Shown: positions 7,577-16,855 of the stretch, in pieces
Layout: every line of letters begins with the position of its first letter
Position numbering within the stretch: position 1 is the stretch's first letter
Translations under genes and position numbers: made by a program
Source: an uncultured Bacteroidota bacterium
Lineage (GTDB): Bacteria; Bacteroidota; Bacteroidia; Bacteroidales; 4484-276
Reading direction: 5' to 3'
DNA length: 34,705 nt
Assembly (NCBI GenBank): GCA_903944895.1
Contig: CAJATL010000336.1
Span: forward strand, 1-34,705
Notes under the pieces: model-generated
Seen by the model: only the letters and a program-made list of their open reading frames with translations
Told to the model about the DNA's origin: nothing
Database searches by the model: none

Positions 7577-9379
7577 GAAATACTCAAAAACAACTTTTCC
7601 TTTTGACTCCCCGATTACTGCCTGTAATTCTTCAAGGCTAGCCTGCCTGATTTTCTTTACCGACTTTAATTTCAACAGTAATTTCCGCGCAAAAGTTTCG
7701 CCAATACCGGCAATGTTGGTAAGATCGGTTTTGATGGTTCCCTTTTCGCGTTTTTTGCGATGATGTGTTATGCCAAAACGATGCGCTTCGTCGCGTAAAT
7801 ACTGGATTACCCGCAAAGTTTCCGATTTTTTATCGAGATAAATGGGCACCGAATCATCTGGAAAATAGAGTTCTTCCAGTTTTTTGGCAATCCCGATGAT
7901 GGTGATTTTTCCTCTCAGATTTAATTTCTCAAGGCTGGTCACTGCCGAACTTAACTGTCCTTTTCCGCCGTCAACCACGATAAGTTGCGGCAATCCCTGG
8001 TTTTCGTCAAGCATTCGTTTGTATCTGCGGTAAATCACCTCCTCCATCGAGGCGAAATCGTTGGGGCCTTCCACAGTTTTGATGTTGAAATGACGATAAT
8101 CCTTTTTGCTGGGTTTTGCATCGCGGAAGCAAACCATGGCCGCCACCGGATAATCGCCCTGGATATTTGAATTATCGAAACACTCGATGTGTGCCGGAAG
8201 TTCCTTCATCCGGAGGTCTTTCATCATCGTGTTTAAAATCCGTTTGCTATGCCTGTCGGGATCAACCAGCTCGACCTGTTTGCGCTTTTCGAGCATGTAA
8301 TATTTTGCGTTGCGTTCCGAAAGGTCGAGCAATTGCTTCTTGTCGCCGATTTTTGGAATCGTAAAAGTTACTCCCGGAATTTCCAGGTCAAGGTCAAACG
8401 GGATGAGCGCCTCTTCGGAATTGCTGTCGAATCTTTGCCTGAAATCGGCAATGGCGAGTGAAAGCAATTCATCGTTGGGTTCGTCGAGTTTTTTCTTCAT
8501 CTCGACCGTATGCGCCTGAACGATGGCGCCATCAACAACTTTCAGGTAATTGGCATAACCGGCTTCGTCGTCGCTGATGATCGTAAAAACATCCACATTA
8601 TGGATTTTCGGATTCACCACCATCGATTTGCTCTGGAACCGTTCCAGCAGAATAATTTTCTCTTTCACAACCTGAGCCTTCTCAAATTCGAGGGTTTCGG
8701 CATATTTTTTCATCAGGTCCCGCAGGTTCGAAAGCACATTGTTGATGTTTCCCTTGAGGATTTCGGTGATATGCAAAATGGTCTGCATGTATTCTTCTTC
8801 AGCCTGAAAACCTTCGCACGGTCCTTTGCAGTTTCGAAGATGATATTCGAGACAGATTTTGAATTTCTTGTCTTTGATATTTTTTTCGGTAAGGTTAAGC
8901 GTGCAACTTCTGAGGGGATAAAGCTGGCGCGTGAGTTCGAGGAGGGTGTGCATCATCCGCACCGAAGCGTAAGGCCCGAAATAGGAAGATCCGTCGTGAA
9001 TGATATTTCGGGTAGGAAAAACCCGTGGAAACCGCTCCTTTTTGATGCAAATCCACGGGAAAGTCTTATCATCTTTAAGGTTGATATTATAGCGCGGCTG
9101 GTACTTTTTGATGAGATTGTTTTCGAGCAGAAGCGCATCCAACTCCGAACTAACAACGATGTGGCGGATATCAGCAATTTTGCGGACCATCACCGAAGTT
9201 TTTCCGCTTAAACTGCTGTCTTTATTAAAATAAGATAAAACACGCTTTTTCAGCGATTTTGCTTTCCCGACATAAATGATCTTCTCATGCTCATCAAAAA
9301 ACTGGTAAACTCCCGGATTGTCAGGAAGCGTTTTGAGAAGCAGTTCAAGTTTTTCGATATGTGGGTTGGTTTTTTGCAA
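7556..9379 (-). CDS. uvrC: Excinuclease ABC subunit C
   Basis: UvrC makes both incisions in nucleotide-excision repair within the UvrBC complex. This copy has 607 residues, the usual length. The GIY-YIG nuclease is at about 20-100, with GVYQF (23-27), IYVGKAK (35-41), Arg46 and Glu86. Four cysteines at 159, 176, 184 and 188 match the proposed iron-sulfur cluster ligands of UvrC. A UVR helix hairpin lies near 215-252 (LEFEKAQVVKEKI). The RNase-H-like nuclease carries ECFDNSNIQGDYPVA, IVVDGGKGQLS and DEAHRFGITHHR, and a C-terminal helix-hairpin-helix contains NIAGIGETFARKLL. The only workable start is TTG at 9379: the upstream frame meets TGA two codons earlier and there is no early ATG. Confidence 0.96.
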   Translation of the reverse strand: MQKTNPHIEKLELLLKTLPDNPGVYQFFDEHEKIIYVGKAKSLKKRVLSYFNKDSSLSGKTSVMVRKIADIRHIVVSSELDALLLENNLIKKYQPRYNINLKDDKTFPWICIKKERFPRVFPTRNIIHDGSSYFGPYASVRMMHTLLELTRQLYPLRSCTLNLTEKNIKDKKFKICLEYHLRNCKGPCEGFQAEEEYMQTILHITEILKGNINNVLSNLRDLMKKYAETLEFEKAQVVKEKIILLERFQSKSMVVNPKIHNVDVFTIISDDEAGYANYLKVVDGAIVQAHTVEMKKKLDEPNDELLSLAIADFRQRFDSNSEEALIPFDLDLEIPGVTFTIPKIGDKKQLLDLSERNAKYYMLEKRKQVELVDPDRHSKRILNTMMKDLRMKELPAHIECFDNSNIQGDYPVAAMVCFRDAKPSKKDYRHFNIKTVEGPNDFASMEEVIYRRYKRMLDENQGLPQLIVVDGGKGQLSSAVTSLEKLNLRGKITIIGIAKKLEELYFPDDSVPIYLDKKSETLRVIQYLRDEAHRFGITHHRKKREKGTIKTDLTNIAGIGETFARKLLLKLKSVKKIRQASLEELQAVIGESKGKVVFEYFKKNPES

Positions 9380-9416
9380 AGATCAGATGGATTTTTGTGA
9401 TTATGTTTTATTTAAA

Positions 9417-9504
<88 letters not shown>

Positions 9505-9518
9505 ACGAAAATCCCAAC

Positions 9519-9590
9519 TTTAGGCACTCTAAGTACTCTAAGTACTTTAGGCACTCCAAGTACTTTAGGCACTCCAAGTACTTTAGGCAC
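9519..9590. repeat. Eight-unit 9-bp tandem array containing the thiL stop codon
   Basis: Eight nonamers lie in exact phase with consensus TYYARGYAC: TTTAGGCAC alternating with TCTAAGTAC or TCCAAGTAC. It starts 14 bp after the 7-bp array. The rightmost unit (9582-9590) holds the thiL stop codon, read on the minus strand at 9585-9583, and encodes its last residue. Confidence 0.95.
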
Positions 9591-10638
9591 TTCTCTCTTT
9601 CATGTGATCCCATCCCTGTGCCTTTATTTCGACCTGCGACCCTGATTTTGTGATCAGGTTAACGCCCATACTTTTATCGGTCATGAATCCGATAATGGAG
9701 ATTTCGAGGATGTTCTTCATAATCTCGTAATCGGCCTGCCGGATGGTGAAAAGCAGTTCGTAATCTTCACCTCCATTGAGCGCATAAAGTGTGGGGTCCA
9801 TGTCGAAGCTCCGTGCTGCATCGTAAGTAAACTGCTCGATGGGAATTTTTTCTTCAAAAACGGTGCAGCCCAGGTTGGAGTGTTTGCAGATATGCTTGAT
9901 TTCGGAGGCCAGGCCATCAGAAATATCAATCATGGCGGTGGGTTTTATGCCTGTTTTTTCAAGAATTTCGATGATATCCATGCGGGCTTCGGGTTTTAGC
10001 TGTCGTTGGAGGATGTAATCGTAGCCGTGAAGTTCGGGCTGCATTTCCGGATTGGCTTTGTAAACCGCTTTTTCGCGCTCCAAAACCAACAAGCCGGCAT
10101 AAGCGCCACCAAGATCGCCCGAAACACACAACAGGTCGCCTTCGTTGGCCGGACCGCGGTAAACAACTTTATCTTTTGCAACTGTGCCAACAGCAGTCAC
10201 CGACAAAACCAGTCCCTGAACGCTGCTGCAGGTGTCGCCTCCAACAAGGTCAACTTTGTATTTTTCGCAGGCAAGATACATCCCGGCATACAATTCTTCG
10301 ACGGCTTCCAGCGAAAAACGGTTCGACATGCCCAGGCCGATAATCACCTGCTGCGGTGTTCCGTTCATGGCGTAAATATCCGAAAGATTTACCACGATGG
10401 CTTTATATCCCAAATGTTTGAGCGGCATGTAGGTAAGATCGAAATGGATGCCTTCGAGCAGCAGGTCTTTGGTGATGAGCGTGAATTTATCACCCGAATC
10501 AATCACTGCGGCATCGTCTCCAACGCCTTTCACGGTTTGTGGATGATGTATTTTAACCCCCGAAGTCAGGTGGTCGATCAGGCCAAATTCGCCCAACTCC
10601 GAAATTTCCATTCGCTTTGTTCCTCTTTTTTCAAACAT
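9583..10638 (-). CDS. thiL: Thiamine-monophosphate kinase
   Basis: ThiL phosphorylates thiamine monophosphate to the active cofactor thiamine diphosphate. The 351 residues are in the normal range. The PurM/AIRS-like fold is shown by LGEFGLIDHL near the N terminus, GVGDDAAVI (Mg-ATP binding), KDLLLEGIHFDL, NLSDIYAMNGTP, VGGDTCSS, SGDLGGAYAG, MIDISDGLASEI and LNGGEDYELLF. The start MFEKRGTKRMEISELGEFGLI looks like the N terminus of other Bacteroidota ThiL proteins, so the ATG at 10638 is used rather than Met10. The final codons and stop lie inside a 9-bp microsatellite, so the extreme C terminus (ERSA) is probably a product of repeat invasion. No other thi gene is nearby. Confidence 0.94.
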   Translation of the reverse strand: MFEKRGTKRMEISELGEFGLIDHLTSGVKIHHPQTVKGVGDDAAVIDSGDKFTLITKDLLLEGIHFDLTYMPLKHLGYKAIVVNLSDIYAMNGTPQQVIIGLGMSNRFSLEAVEELYAGMYLACEKYKVDLVGGDTCSSVQGLVLSVTAVGTVAKDKVVYRGPANEGDLLCVSGDLGGAYAGLLVLEREKAVYKANPEMQPELHGYDYILQRQLKPEARMDIIEILEKTGIKPTAMIDISDGLASEIKHICKHSNLGCTVFEEKIPIEQFTYDAARSFDMDPTLYALNGGEDYELLFTIRQADYEIMKNILEISIIGFMTDKSMGVNLITKSGSQVEIKAQGWDHMKERSA

Positions 10639-10665
10639 ATCTAACCAGAATTTTTATATGAACGG

Positions 10666-10685
10666 CAAAATTAGGCAATATTGCC
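10666..10685 (-). promoter_or_regulatory. Candidate -7 box and adjacent palindrome upstream of thiL
   Basis: On the minus strand, bases 10673 to 10666 read TAATTTTG, a TAnnTTTG match ending 27 bp before the thiL ATG. Directly upstream, at 10674-10685, is the perfect 12-bp palindrome GGCAATATTGCC, where a regulator could contact the polymerase. No TTG -33 element is visible at the usual distance. Confidence 0.45.
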
Positions 10686-11032
10686 GGAAGGCAGTTTCGA
10701 AAAATGTGTTTGTTGATTAAACCGTGGCAGGGTTTCGAACACTATCAGGGGATGGGATTAATAATAGAAGAACCTATTTTTTCATTGTCTGGTAAAATGC
10801 AATTATGTTCCTTAGGGACTTTAAAGTTAATTTGCAGCATGTTTTCTACCAATATTTTCTCCTCAGGGGCAGTCCGCCCATTGGATGGTTGAATATGGTT
10901 TGAAATTAAATGCTACTGCGAGAATCAATAAGTTCCATGGGACTTGAGAAGATCAAAGCTTTCAATAAATTGACTGATATCTGAAACGATTGTACTAAAT
11001 TATTTCAAGAATTCAATCCATGTTCAATATTT
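10686..11032. other. Gene-free spacer with a possible coding remnant
   Basis: No confident gene lies in this spacer of about 350 bp between thiL and the M14 peptidase. On the minus strand a frame open from 10905 to the stop at 10745-10747 encodes about 53 protein-like residues (including NGRTAPEEKILVENML and VPKEHNCILPDNEK) but has no good start, and I recognise no family. It may be a decayed gene end. On the + strand a 62-codon frame at 10704-10892 looks like its antisense shadow. No hairpin or promoter stands out. Confidence 0.3.
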
Positions 11033-14000
11033 TTATTGAATGATGATTTTCAATATCCGTTCTTTTTCTCCACTTATTCTCAGGAAATAAACCCCAGGCA
11101 GATTTCCGGTTAAAAGGATTTTATATGGTTTTCCTTTCGTAAAACAGATGTTTTTTGCTTTGAAAACTTCTTTTCCCAGGATGTTTGATACGCTGATATG
11201 ATGCGGTATAAAATCATTTTTAGCATACAAATAAAATGCGCCATTGCCCGGATTGGGCCTCAGGACAAAATCATCGTCAGGTTCTTCAATTCCAACACAT
11301 CCATCCACATAAACGAGTTGCTCCGAGAAGTTTTCACAACCATTTTCATCGGCGAAAGTGTAGGTCAGCGTATGTGTGCCGGTACCGGCTTCTGCCGGAT
11401 AAAAATACCCATTTGATACGCCGGGTCCTGAATATTCGCCACCCTCCGGAAAACCACCATTTAGTTCCTGTGCCGGCCAGTTGACGCACATATCTTCAAT
11501 TTCAGCAAAGGTAACTTCGGGTAAAGCCAAAACCGTCAGAAAATCATTATTCGTGATGGTCTGCGTGTTCTGTTCGTTGGAAATCGTAAGGCTTACATCA
11601 AAAACTCCCGGGTTTTCATAGGTGATTAAAGGGTTTTGTTCGTTGGATGTTGACGGATTTCCTCCGGGGAATTGCCAATCCCAGGCAGTGATGATTCCAG
11701 AAGAATTATCGGTAAATTGCACCTGGTTACCATCACAAACCTGTGTTGCACTGGCCGAAAAGGAGGGTAACAAATAACCTGGCGAAGAGATTACAACCGT
11801 GTAATCCTCGGTCTCTCCAAGAATGAAACTTGCGCATGGGTCTGTTGACACGTTCTGGTAACATGCCCTGATACGCATGCGTTTTACACCGGGAATCAGG
11901 ATTTCAGGAAGCGTAAAATCCTTGGTATAAACCTGACCGGAATAGGCCATTATGAAATTACCGATCAGCATCTCATCAGTCTCGAAATATTTGTCATTAT
12001 CTAAATCTATCCAAAGGGAGGCATTTTGATTGTTATGACCCGAACTCCATTCGACGGTGTAGGATTCGCCGGCGGTTAATTCAGTGCTCATATCGGTAAA
12101 ATCGCTATATCCGAAAAAATTGCAGCCATTATCCTGGTTTTCGATGGTGTTTAATGAAAATCCGGAAAATCCATCACCATTTGAGCAAACATCGCTGGGG
12201 AAACAATAATCGGGAAAAATAACCTCGAAATATCTGGTATTTGAGATTCCATTATCGCCGGCAATTTCCAGCGCAAAGATGCTTGTATGACCATTTGGCA
12301 CCTGGTCATTGGCGCTGACAATGAAGTTTGCTGATCCCATTTCGCCCAATCGAATTTCACCAAAATTCTGGGGTGAGATGGTTTGCACGTTAATCAATTC
12401 GTCTGAACTGGTGAGGGTTCCATTCACATTTGATGCATTTTCGATCCCAAGATTTTTAAGAATGATTTCAAAAACTACAATTTCACCAGGATCAATACGT
12501 CCATTGTTGTTTCCTGCGCTGTCGTTAATCACGATTTCATTCACCAGAATATTAGTCCCTGTAATGGAAGCAATGGACTGCACCGCATCCAGGTCAAAGC
12601 CGGCACCTGGTTCATTTTCCGGGCCATCTCCATCATCAACTATTTTAAAGAAACGTGCCTCCACCAACGTAGATGCAGCGAGATCAAATGCTGTGGTTCC
12701 ATTTCCGGTTCCCATCAAATTCCAGGGACCATCCATCGAACTGCCTGCAAATATTGTAAAACCTTCGGGTTCTCCGTTTTCTTCATAAACCAGAATATCA
12801 TTTCCTCCTCCATCTAAAATCGGTTCCTGCAAGTCAAAAATTATCCAGCCACTTTTTCCCAGAGAGAAATTCAGATTGTCCGGTTGACCAATTACATCCC
12901 AGGTATCACCAGTACTATTTGACAGCGGTACGGCACAAACCCGGTAAATATTCTGATGCGGTTCAGGTTCCAGTTCAATATCTACAACTGTCGAACTTAA
13001 TTCGTTAACATTGATATTACTAACAACTTTAGTTTGGTAGCCATTTGCCACAACCTTGATGGTGTGCAAGCCCGGCAATACATATTTATGAAAACCACCT
13101 ACCTCAGGATCGGAATAACAAGTTATAGTTTGGTCAACAAATATTGATGCTGCAACAGGGCTGCCGGTTTCTGCATTAGTAATAGTACCTTCAATACCAT
13201 AACCGGCATATTCGATTACTTTGACCATGGATTGCAGATTAATCTCGAAATAATATTCTGGATTAGAGGGCTGTTTGTTTGTTGAAATTTCAATAATGAG
13301 GCCATAAGAACCCATCACACCGTAAGCATATTCAGCTAAAGTTCCTGTGGTGAAAATGATTTCTGACCCCGGACCAACCCTCAGATCAGTGTAGCCCGAA
13401 TTGCTTTTATAAATATCAACAAGTTTCGTTATCCCCGCTTCATCGGGACAAGGATGGTCGTAAAAATACCAGGGATATAGCATAACTTCAATTCCACTGT
13501 GCATGCTCAGGTGGATCGAAAACTGATTTTCGTAATCCATCTGTCGCATGGCTTTTGTTTCGGGTTGCGAGTAAGGTTCGACACCATTTCCCCAACCAAT
13601 GTACCAACAATAGCCATAATCGCGGTTCAGGTCAACTCCTGCAGCATTCGTCCGTGTTATGGCCTGCCGTCCATCCGGGTTTACCATTGGATAAATCCAG
13701 ATTTCACGATTGTTTATCAGGTTAGTGATTTCGGTATTATTCCCGTATTGCTGGCATAACCAGCGCGCAAAGCGGATACAATTTTCGCTGCCTCCGATTT
13801 CATCACCATGAATGGTTCCATCAAAACCAACCTCGGCTTCATTTTCATCCAAAGTAACGTTGTCGCTGATCTTGAGGGCCGAAAGTTCACGCCCCTGAAT
13901 GGATTGTCCATATACTTTTTTCATCACCAGATCGGGCATTGCTGCCGCGAGGCTATCCATCAACGCAATTATTGCCTGGTTGGAATGGTAGCCATCACGA

Positions 14001-14293
14001 GACTCCCAGAAATCCTTATAATATTCGTTCAGGTTTTCTTTGGTTATCTTGTAATCAAAACCTGCGTCCTGGACAAGTTTCAGTTCATCCGGGATTACAT
14101 ACAAAAGCGCGTATTCAAAGTAGATATCGCCGTTAAGGTGCAAATCGCTCAGATTTTGAGCCTCCGTGCGGTCTTTAACTTCAACCCGGATTTCCATCTC
14201 GTTCATTCGCCAGCCCTGGGCTATTAGCTGGAAGGATTGAAGCGTGATTGCCAGGATAAATGTTAGTTTGAGAAAGTTTAGAGGGTTTTTCAT
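11033..14293 (-). CDS. T9SS-secreted M14 zinc carboxypeptidase with GEVED and PKD modules
   Basis: This encodes 1086 residues from the ATG at 14293, which starts the signal peptide (MKNPLNFLKLTFILAITLQS); an ATG at 14317 would add 8 residues. A short prodomain precedes the M14 peptidase domain (about 95-365). The zinc site is His162-x-x-Glu165 in TIHGDE, with His265 in SMHSG as third ligand. Substrate residues lie in NPDGR and DLNRDY, and the general base is Glu335 in GLIIEIS. Next come a carboxypeptidase-regulatory-like domain (about 367-440), a discoidin-like region (about 450-575), a CARDB-like domain (about 580-692), a GEVED domain (about 698-835), a PKD domain (about 842-922) and the T9SS sorting domain (about 1015-1086, LRPNPGNGAFYLY). 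It probably trims peptides outside the cell. The LVIVD gene lies 114 bp upstream on the same strand. Confidence 0.9.
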   Translation of the reverse strand: MKNPLNFLKLTFILAITLQSFQLIAQGWRMNEMEIRVEVKDRTEAQNLSDLHLNGDIYFEYALLYVIPDELKLVQDAGFDYKITKENLNEYYKDFWESRDGYHSNQAIIALMDSLAAAMPDLVMKKVYGQSIQGRELSALKISDNVTLDENEAEVGFDGTIHGDEIGGSENCIRFARWLCQQYGNNTEITNLINNREIWIYPMVNPDGRQAITRTNAAGVDLNRDYGYCWYIGWGNGVEPYSQPETKAMRQMDYENQFSIHLSMHSGIEVMLYPWYFYDHPCPDEAGITKLVDIYKSNSGYTDLRVGPGSEIIFTTGTLAEYAYGVMGSYGLIIEISTNKQPSNPEYYFEINLQSMVKVIEYAGYGIEGTITNAETGSPVAASIFVDQTITCYSDPEVGGFHKYVLPGLHTIKVVANGYQTKVVSNINVNELSSTVVDIELEPEPHQNIYRVCAVPLSNSTGDTWDVIGQPDNLNFSLGKSGWIIFDLQEPILDGGGNDILVYEENGEPEGFTIFAGSSMDGPWNLMGTGNGTTAFDLAASTLVEARFFKIVDDGDGPENEPGAGFDLDAVQSIASITGTNILVNEIVINDSAGNNNGRIDPGEIVVFEIILKNLGIENASNVNGTLTSSDELINVQTISPQNFGEIRLGEMGSANFIVSANDQVPNGHTSIFALEIAGDNGISNTRYFEVIFPDYCFPSDVCSNGDGFSGFSLNTIENQDNGCNFFGYSDFTDMSTELTAGESYTVEWSSGHNNQNASLWIDLDNDKYFETDEMLIGNFIMAYSGQVYTKDFTLPEILIPGVKRMRIRACYQNVSTDPCASFILGETEDYTVVISSPGYLLPSFSASATQVCDGNQVQFTDNSSGIITAWDWQFPGGNPSTSNEQNPLITYENPGVFDVSLTISNEQNTQTITNNDFLTVLALPEVTFAEIEDMCVNWPAQELNGGFPEGGEYSGPGVSNGYFYPAEAGTGTHTLTYTFADENGCENFSEQLVYVDGCVGIEEPDDDFVLRPNPGNGAFYLYAKNDFIPHHISVSNILGKEVFKAKNICFTKGKPYKILLTGNLPGVYFLRISGEKERILKIIIQ

Positions 14294-14314
14294 GATAAAT
14301 ATTTTAAATTGTTT

Positions 14315-14343
14315 CAAATTTATGTCAGCGTTTCAACTGCAAA
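14315..14343 (-). promoter_or_regulatory. Promoter of the M14 peptidase gene
   Basis: The minus strand reads TTTG (14343-14340), a 17-bp spacer, then TAAATTTG (14322-14315), a good match to the Bacteroidota -33/-7 pattern. It ends 21 bp before the chosen ATG at 14293, and supports it. The peptidase can thus be transcribed separately from the LVIVD gene upstream. Confidence 0.5.
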
Positions 14344-14407
14344 GTATTCCAGGTTAGGAAATTGAAATCCTGTTAAAGGCTTAGCCTTTGAATGTCAGCT
14401 ATTGTTG

Positions 14408-16561
14408 TCAATTGATCTTGATCATCTTTTTTCTGATCAATTGATGAATTGTCGAAAGTTCACAGATATAAATTCCGTTTTTGTATTTTTGAGAGCAAAC
14501 TTCATAGTATCTTCTATTTGTAACATCGGCTTTTTCGATTAAAATTCCTGATAAATCAAAGATTGTTAATGTAGCTTGCTGGTTGGATGGTAGATTTATT
14601 TCAATTGTTGTTGTTGTTGAAGAGGGGTTCGGATAAATATTCATTTCACCTAAATCGGTATCATTTTTACCTTCAGGGATATTTACCATTTGGTCGCCAT
14701 AAATTGAATAACCACTCCGCCGTTCAGCAGTAAAAACCATTTTTTGTTTTACAGCCAAATCAGTGCAGGATCGGTCAATACTCTTGATTATTTGCAGATT
14801 AAACGGATCCTTATAATCTACTACAAGTAACTTGTCGTGTCCACCATAATGACCTCCCAAATAAAAGTAATCATCATCAGAAGCCATTGAATTAGTGCAA
14901 CAACCAGTAAGAATCATTTCATCACAAACAGTAATATGATAAGAATCATCAACCTGTGCAACAACAGCCCCTGATCTTGTGCCGAGAAAAATAAAAGGAT
15001 AGTTGATTTCGATCAAATGTGGATTATAGACCAAATATTCGCCTAATATGACTTCATCGCATGGTATCAAATTATAATCAGAATCAAGTTTAAAAGTTTT
15101 AATAGCACTTATCCACGGGATACCGGAATAAGCATATGACATTACTATCATCGAATGATCAATTGCAATTTTAGCCCCGGGTTCGCTAAAATTGGCAATT
15201 TCAACCGGAACAACCGGATTTGTAACATCAAAAAGTTTCAACCCTTCACTACCCGTTGTTACAAAAAGAATTCCCTGATAAATTTTAAAATCATTCAGGC
15301 CTAAATCCATGTGTATTTGATTGACCATAGCCGGATTTAGCGAATCGGTTACATCAATTATTTTAATGGTTTTATAGTCTTGCTCACTTCTGCAAAAAAG
15401 ATAGTCCTTATAATACACGATTTCACTGATCGATTTTAAAGAGTCAATATTACCCATGTCAATTGGATTCATTGGGTCGGTAATATCTATTATTTGCAAA
15501 CCTTTTTCGGTCATTCCCATGTATGCAAAATTATCATTCAGTTCAATTGAAGAAACAGCATCTGTTTTTGTGTAATCATAAAATAGTGAAGGATTTGATA
15601 AATCTGAAATATCGGATAATTCAAAACCACCATAGCCCAAAGTTGTTAATAAAACAATATCCCGAACATTAAAATTCCAGATGTCGGAGGTTTCATTATA
15701 AATCCCCAAAATCTGAGGGTTGTAAATATCTGAAATATCAATTGAAAGAATGCCATAACCTTCACAATAAGCAAATAATTTATTTCCGTCTAATTGCAGT
15801 TTGTTAATTTGATAAAGGACGCCGAATGTACTCAGGAAAACAGTAGTGTCAGGCGAAGAAATGTCGTAAAAGTTTACAATGGTATCAGTTGCAACTAAAA
15901 GTTTGTCATTATAAACAACCATATCATCAGGATAAGCTTGATTTTCGAGATACAGGTCATTTAATAATAAAGGATTAGAAGGCTTAGAAACATCGAATGC
16001 GTAGATGTAGTTTAGATAAGTTGAACTTGTGGCTACTCCAAATCCATACAAAATATTTTTATACAAGGCATAGGCATCATTTTGATTAATTGGAAAATGT
16101 ATCCTCGACTGAAAAACCGGATTGTAGGGATCTCTAATATCAAAAAGAGATACTGATTCATAATCACCTTCATCAATAATTATTATCGAATCATTTATGA
16201 TTGTTTCCTTGGCATAGTCACAAACAGGCCAAAGAACATTACTAACAAAACGGGGTTGTAATGGATTGCTAACATCAAAAATTACAAACCCTTCTGTTCC
16301 TGACGAGATAAACAAATAACCATCAGCATAATTAATACTTTCCGGATAGTAGTAGCCGGTATGAAAAGTATTTACCAAAATAACTTCACCGGGATTACTA
16401 ATGTCGAGAATGTTAATATTGGGGCCGGAATTAAAATAGGCGTAATTTCCACTCATAGCCCCACTACCACAGATTCCTTCAAAATGTGCTTTAAAATCAA
16501 ATTGTTGAGAATAAGCACTGTAACTCAAGAGTAATAGGAAAATCGCAAATAGCTTTTTCAT
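14408..16561 (-). CDS. T9SS-secreted LVIVD-repeat beta-propeller protein
   Basis: This encodes 717 residues beginning with a signal peptide (MKKLFAIFLLLLSYSAYSQQ). At least ten LVIVD-type repeats fill the mature protein, each a beta strand followed by xDISxPxxP: NILDISNPGEV, FVIFDVSNPLQP, SLFDIRDPYNP, YAFDVSKPSNP, NFYDISSPDTT, SIDISDIYNP, LSDISDLSNP, IIDITDPMNP, IIDVTDSLNP and LFDVTNPVVP. These build one or two beta-propellers of a kind common in surface proteins of marine and gut Bacteroidota. The last 75 residues are a T9SS sorting domain (MNIYPNPSSTTTTIEINLP, then LTIFDLSGILIEKAD and NGIYICEL). The binding partner is unknown. It is encoded upstream of the M14 peptidase and shares its destination. 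Confidence 0.88.
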   Translation of the reverse strand: MKKLFAIFLLLLSYSAYSQQFDFKAHFEGICGSGAMSGNYAYFNSGPNINILDISNPGEVILVNTFHTGYYYPESINYADGYLFISSGTEGFVIFDVSNPLQPRFVSNVLWPVCDYAKETIINDSIIIIDEGDYESVSLFDIRDPYNPVFQSRIHFPINQNDAYALYKNILYGFGVATSSTYLNYIYAFDVSKPSNPLLLNDLYLENQAYPDDMVVYNDKLLVATDTIVNFYDISSPDTTVFLSTFGVLYQINKLQLDGNKLFAYCEGYGILSIDISDIYNPQILGIYNETSDIWNFNVRDIVLLTTLGYGGFELSDISDLSNPSLFYDYTKTDAVSSIELNDNFAYMGMTEKGLQIIDITDPMNPIDMGNIDSLKSISEIVYYKDYLFCRSEQDYKTIKIIDVTDSLNPAMVNQIHMDLGLNDFKIYQGILFVTTGSEGLKLFDVTNPVVPVEIANFSEPGAKIAIDHSMIVMSYAYSGIPWISAIKTFKLDSDYNLIPCDEVILGEYLVYNPHLIEINYPFIFLGTRSGAVVAQVDDSYHITVCDEMILTGCCTNSMASDDDYFYLGGHYGGHDKLLVVDYKDPFNLQIIKSIDRSCTDLAVKQKMVFTAERRSGYSIYGDQMVNIPEGKNDTDLGEMNIYPNPSSTTTTIEINLPSNQQATLTIFDLSGILIEKADVTNRRYYEVCSQKYKNGIYICELSTIHQLIRKKMIKIN

Positions 16562-16855
16562 AAAATAAGTTTTTAGGTGAGATTATTTTTCAAGATTCAT
16601 ATTCAGTTCATGGTTTCAGCCTTTGCTAAAACATCCGACGCCATAACCAGCTTCATTATAATAATGAAGGCGTAAAGTTAAGAAAGAAAATTTATTGTAT
16701 TGAAAACTTTTAAAATATCTACTACTAATGGGTTTTTCTTTTGTTGTAAACCCATTGAGCTGTCTTTTTAATTATTAGAAAAATTCAAAAAAATGAAACC
16801 CTTTTGCTTTTTTCCTGTCTGTATTAAAAAACAATAAATTTTAATTTTTATCATC
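16562..16855. other. Divergent intergenic region with one hairpin
   Basis: This 294-bp A+T-rich spacer must hold the promoters of the two divergent genes, but I found no exact TAnnTTTG box on either strand. A 9-bp perfect inverted repeat, AATGGGTTT/AAACCCATT (16728-16736 with 16749-16757, 12-nt loop), lies in its middle. It is not followed directly by a T run, so a terminator is unlikely; an operator or an mRNA leader structure fits better. Confidence 0.4.

Noticed and set aside
8510-9211. Open frame of 233 codons on the + strand inside uvrC
   Set aside because: It is antisense to the conserved UvrC coding frame, with no recognisable domain.
10006-10644. Open frame of 212 codons on the + strand inside thiL
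   Set aside because: It is antisense to conserved ThiL motifs and has no family resemblance.
16728-16757. Inverted repeat as a terminator
   Set aside because: No T run follows the stem directly, and it lies between two divergent genes, so there is no transcript for it to end.
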